Below, piece after piece: positions 33,081-34,619 of a DNA stretch of 34,619 nt. The notes beneath the pieces are model-generated. The model saw only the letters and a list, made by a program, of their open reading frames with translations, searched no databases and was not told where the DNA came from. Numbering within the stretch: the stretch's first letter is position 1; every line of letters starts with the position of its first letter. The stretch spans positions 1 through 34,619 of the forward strand of contig PAHY01000037.1 of the NCBI GenBank assembly GCA_002705055.1, written 5' to 3'. This stretch comes from Planctomycetota bacterium. Lineage in GTDB: Bacteria; Planctomycetota; UBA1135. The position numbers and the translations under genes are program-made.

Positions 33081-34469
33081 ATGGCACTCCATCTCGACCT
33101 GACCGGTTTGTTTGGCGACGGCAGCGACGGCCGTCTGACCCGCGACGAATTTGATGCGGCTCTGCCGCGCGCGATCGCGGCCCGCGAAGCGCACCTCGCC
33201 GCCAAGCCCGAATGGCGCGGCCTCGGCGGCCGCAGCGACTTCCTCGACGAGTGTCAGGCGCGCGCGAAGGAGGTGCTGGAGGAGCAGGCCCCGGAGGCGC
33301 TGGTGGTGCTGGGGATCGGCGGCTCGGCGCTGGGTGCGCAGGCGCTGCTCTCGGCGCTGGCCCCGCTCTACCAGGAATCGCAGCCGGCCGCGGGGCGCCC
33401 GCGCGTGTTCGTGCCGGACAGCGTCGACCCGGATTGGCTGGGCGCGCTGCTTGAGCATCTGCCGCTCGAGCGGACCCACGTCAACGTCATCTCGAAGTCG
33501 GGCGGGACGATCGAGACCTCGGCCGAGTTCCTGGTCTTCTACGACGCGATCCGTCAGGCGGTGGGCTCGGACGAAGAGGCCCGCAAGCGCTTCACGATCA
33601 CCACCGATCCGGCCAGCGGTCACTTCCGCAAGATTGCCGATGAGCTGGGCTTCACCACCCTCACGGTGCCGCCCGGAGTGGGGGGGCGCTTCTCGGTGCT
33701 GACCTCGGTGGGGCTGTTCCCGGCCGAACTCGCCGGCATGGACACGCAGTCGCTGCTCGAAGGCGCCGCGCGCGTCGATCAGAAGCTCGATGCCGCCGAG
33801 CCGACGGCCGATGCGGCGCTGGCCTACGCGCTGGCACACGTGCTCTACATGGAGCGCGGCAAGCCGATCCACGTGCACTTCCCGTACAGCCAGCGCGCGC
33901 GGCTGCTGGCCGACTGGTACGCCCAGCTCTGGGCCGAGTCGCTCGGCAAGCGGGTCGACCTATCCGGCGCCGAGGTGCACGTCGGCCCCACGCCCGTGCG
34001 CGCGGTCGGCCCGACCGACCAGCACTCGCAATGCCAGCTCTACGTCGAGGGCCCAGACGACAAGGTCTACACCCTGCTCAAGCTCGGCAAGTTCGGCCGC
34101 GAACTGACGGTGCCCGAGCCCTTCGTGGAATCGCCCGCGTTCTCGCACTTGGCGGGCCGTCGGCTGGACGAGCTGATGGAAGCCGAGCGGCAGGGCACGG
34201 AAGTGGCGCTGCTGGAAGCCGGGCGCCCGGTCTGCACGATCGAGCTGTGCAAGCTCGACGCCTTCCACGTCGGCCAGTACTTCCTGTTCCTCGAGGCCGC
34301 GACGGCCTACGCCGGCGGCCTACTCGGGATTGATCCCTTCGATCAGCCCGGCGTCGAGGCGGGCAAGGTCGCGGCGCTCGCGCTGATGGGCGCGCCCGGA
34401 TACGAAGAGCGCGCGCAGCAGATTCGGGCGAATCAGGCGGCGCGCACTCTCTTCACGCTCACGTGTTAG
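33081..34469 (+). CDS. pgi: Glucose-6-phosphate isomerase
   Basis: This 462-residue enzyme interconverts glucose-6-phosphate and fructose-6-phosphate in glycolysis and gluconeogenesis. Signature parts are the phosphate-binding loop SKSGGTIETSAEF (138-150), GVGGRFSVLTSVGL (Arg203), Glu286 in the AESLGK motif, His315 in GPTDQHSQCQL and Lys429 in DQPGVEAGK. It belongs to the shorter bacterial GPI branch (about 450 residues). The last 12 or so residues after the usual family end (ANQAARTLFTLTC) have no clear counterpart. They could be native, or read through former intergenic DNA next to an inserted IS element that begins at the base after the stop codon. Confidence 0.97.
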   Translation: MALHLDLTGLFGDGSDGRLTRDEFDAALPRAIAAREAHLAAKPEWRGLGGRSDFLDECQARAKEVLEEQAPEALVVLGIGGSALGAQALLSALAPLYQESQPAAGRPRVFVPDSVDPDWLGALLEHLPLERTHVNVISKSGGTIETSAEFLVFYDAIRQAVGSDEEARKRFTITTDPASGHFRKIADELGFTTLTVPPGVGGRFSVLTSVGLFPAELAGMDTQSLLEGAARVDQKLDAAEPTADAALAYALAHVLYMERGKPIHVHFPYSQRARLLADWYAQLWAESLGKRVDLSGAEVHVGPTPVRAVGPTDQHSQCQLYVEGPDDKVYTLLKLGKFGRELTVPEPFVESPAFSHLAGRRLDELMEAERQGTEVALLEAGRPVCTIELCKLDAFHVGQYFLFLEAATAYAGGLLGIDPFDQPGVEAGKVAALALMGAPGYEERAQQIRANQAARTLFTLTC

Positions 34470-34494
34470 GAGTCTGACCCCCTTGAGTGGGCTC
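34470..34494. repeat. Terminal inverted repeat, left end of IS copy 2
   Basis: This 25-bp sequence begins gagtctgaccccc and is the inverted match (24 of 25) of the opposite end seen at 1066-1090. The transposase stop codon lies within its last bases. Confidence 0.85.
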
Positions 34495-34619
34495 ATGGCT
34501 GCATCATCCGCAGCGGCCAGCGCCACCTCAGGACCGCTTTCAGCTGCCACCGCTGATCACAGACCCCTGCCGATTGGGCAGGGGTCGTTCTCGTTTTGAC
34601 GGTCACGCCGCGGACGTAG
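34493..34619 (-). CDS. Transposase, C-terminal fragment of copy 2 (5' part beyond the window)
   Basis: The frame follows that of copy 1 exactly and ends LRMMQP then TGA. It supplies the missing end of copy 1's transposase. One of three base differences changes a residue (Glu to Ala); the other two are silent. The TGA overlaps the terminal repeat by two bases, so the coding region runs to the element's edge. Confidence 0.8.
   Translation of the reverse strand, partial: YVRGVTVKTRTTPAQSAGVCDQRWQLKAVLRWRWPLRMMQP
34562..34586 (+). terminator. Terminator-like hairpin in IS copy 2 (antisense to transposase)
   Basis: This has the same perfect 10-bp stem as in copy 1, with one loop change, followed by a tttt run. 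In this copy it faces transcription coming from pgi, about 93 bp downstream of the pgi stop codon, and could end that transcript. Confidence 0.55.

Larger units (their letters stand above)
34470..34619 (-). mobile_element. IS element copy 2, truncated by the right edge
   Basis: This copy starts with the 25-bp terminal repeat, contains the transposase 3' end and runs off the window. It matches copy 1 over 106 bp with three substitutions, two of them silent in the transposase. It is in the same orientation as copy 1. It begins directly after the TAG stop codon of pgi. Confidence 0.88.

Noticed and set aside
1..34619. Composite transposon bounded by two IS copies in direct orientation
   Set aside because: The 33 kb between them contains core metabolic genes (pgi, panB, accC) and the copies differ by about 3 percent; there is no sign that they move together.

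Overview
The window is a GC-rich bacterial chromosomal segment with 29 recognisable complete chromosomal genes and a partial insertion sequence (IS) at each end. No rRNA, tRNA or CRISPR array was seen. The gene set suggests a Planctomycetota-like or similar deep-branching Gram-negative bacterium: many secreted hydrolases, CxAxR-type sulfatase, large membrane-anchored carboxypeptidase-regulatory-repeat proteins, M28 peptidases with extra beta domains, few clear Shine-Dalgarno sites and very common TAG stops. No marker gene is present, so this placement is an inference and not firm.

Layout. Positions 1-1090 hold one IS copy (zinc-finger/HTH/DDE-type transposase, IS1-like architecture), truncated by the left edge. 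It abuts the stop codon of a secreted subtilisin-like protease that follows glutaredoxin 3. Divergent from these is a BolA-CGFS glutaredoxin pair (iron-sulfur handling). After a strong bidirectional terminator comes a large secreted M28 peptidase, whose C-terminal domain resembles that of the subtilase. Next, on the plus strand, are a two-domain lipoprotein, a HAD hydrolase, a 72-residue membrane protein and a sodium/solute symporter. A convergent intergenic region carries two related 67-68 nt hairpins in opposite orientation. Then come panB and an aldo/keto reductase on the minus strand.

From 13.4 to 16.8 kb lies a more heterogeneous, visibly less GC-rich accessory stretch: an unknown membrane protein, a non-coding or decayed 410 bp, a small phosphotyrosine-phosphatase-like protein overlapping an uncharacterised gene, an AlkD-like repair protein and a lipoprotein. 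A secreted sulfatase follows and meets an alkaline-phosphatase-superfamily phosphodiesterase tail to tail, with overlapping stop codons.

From 32.3 kb down to 18.2 kb ten genes run on the minus strand: carboxypeptidase-regulatory-repeat protein, M28-PDZ peptidase, second repeat protein, EamA transporter, biotin carboxylase, DUF1579 protein, carboxyltransferase, biotin carrier, NUDIX hydrolase and the phosphodiesterase. The last four are coupled by 4-nt overlaps or a 4-nt gap. Together the biotin carboxylase, carrier and carboxyltransferase form a complete acyl-CoA carboxylase. On the plus strand a YugP-type membrane metalloprotease and glucose-6-phosphate isomerase lead to the second IS copy, which begins directly after the pgi stop codon.

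The points most worth checking are the two IS ends abutting TAG stop codons in a region where 20 of 29 genes end in TAG, the hairpin that can hide the transposase ribosome-binding site, the paired covarying hairpins, the C-terminal domain shared by two secreted peptidases, and the apparently duplicated barrel in the biotin carrier.
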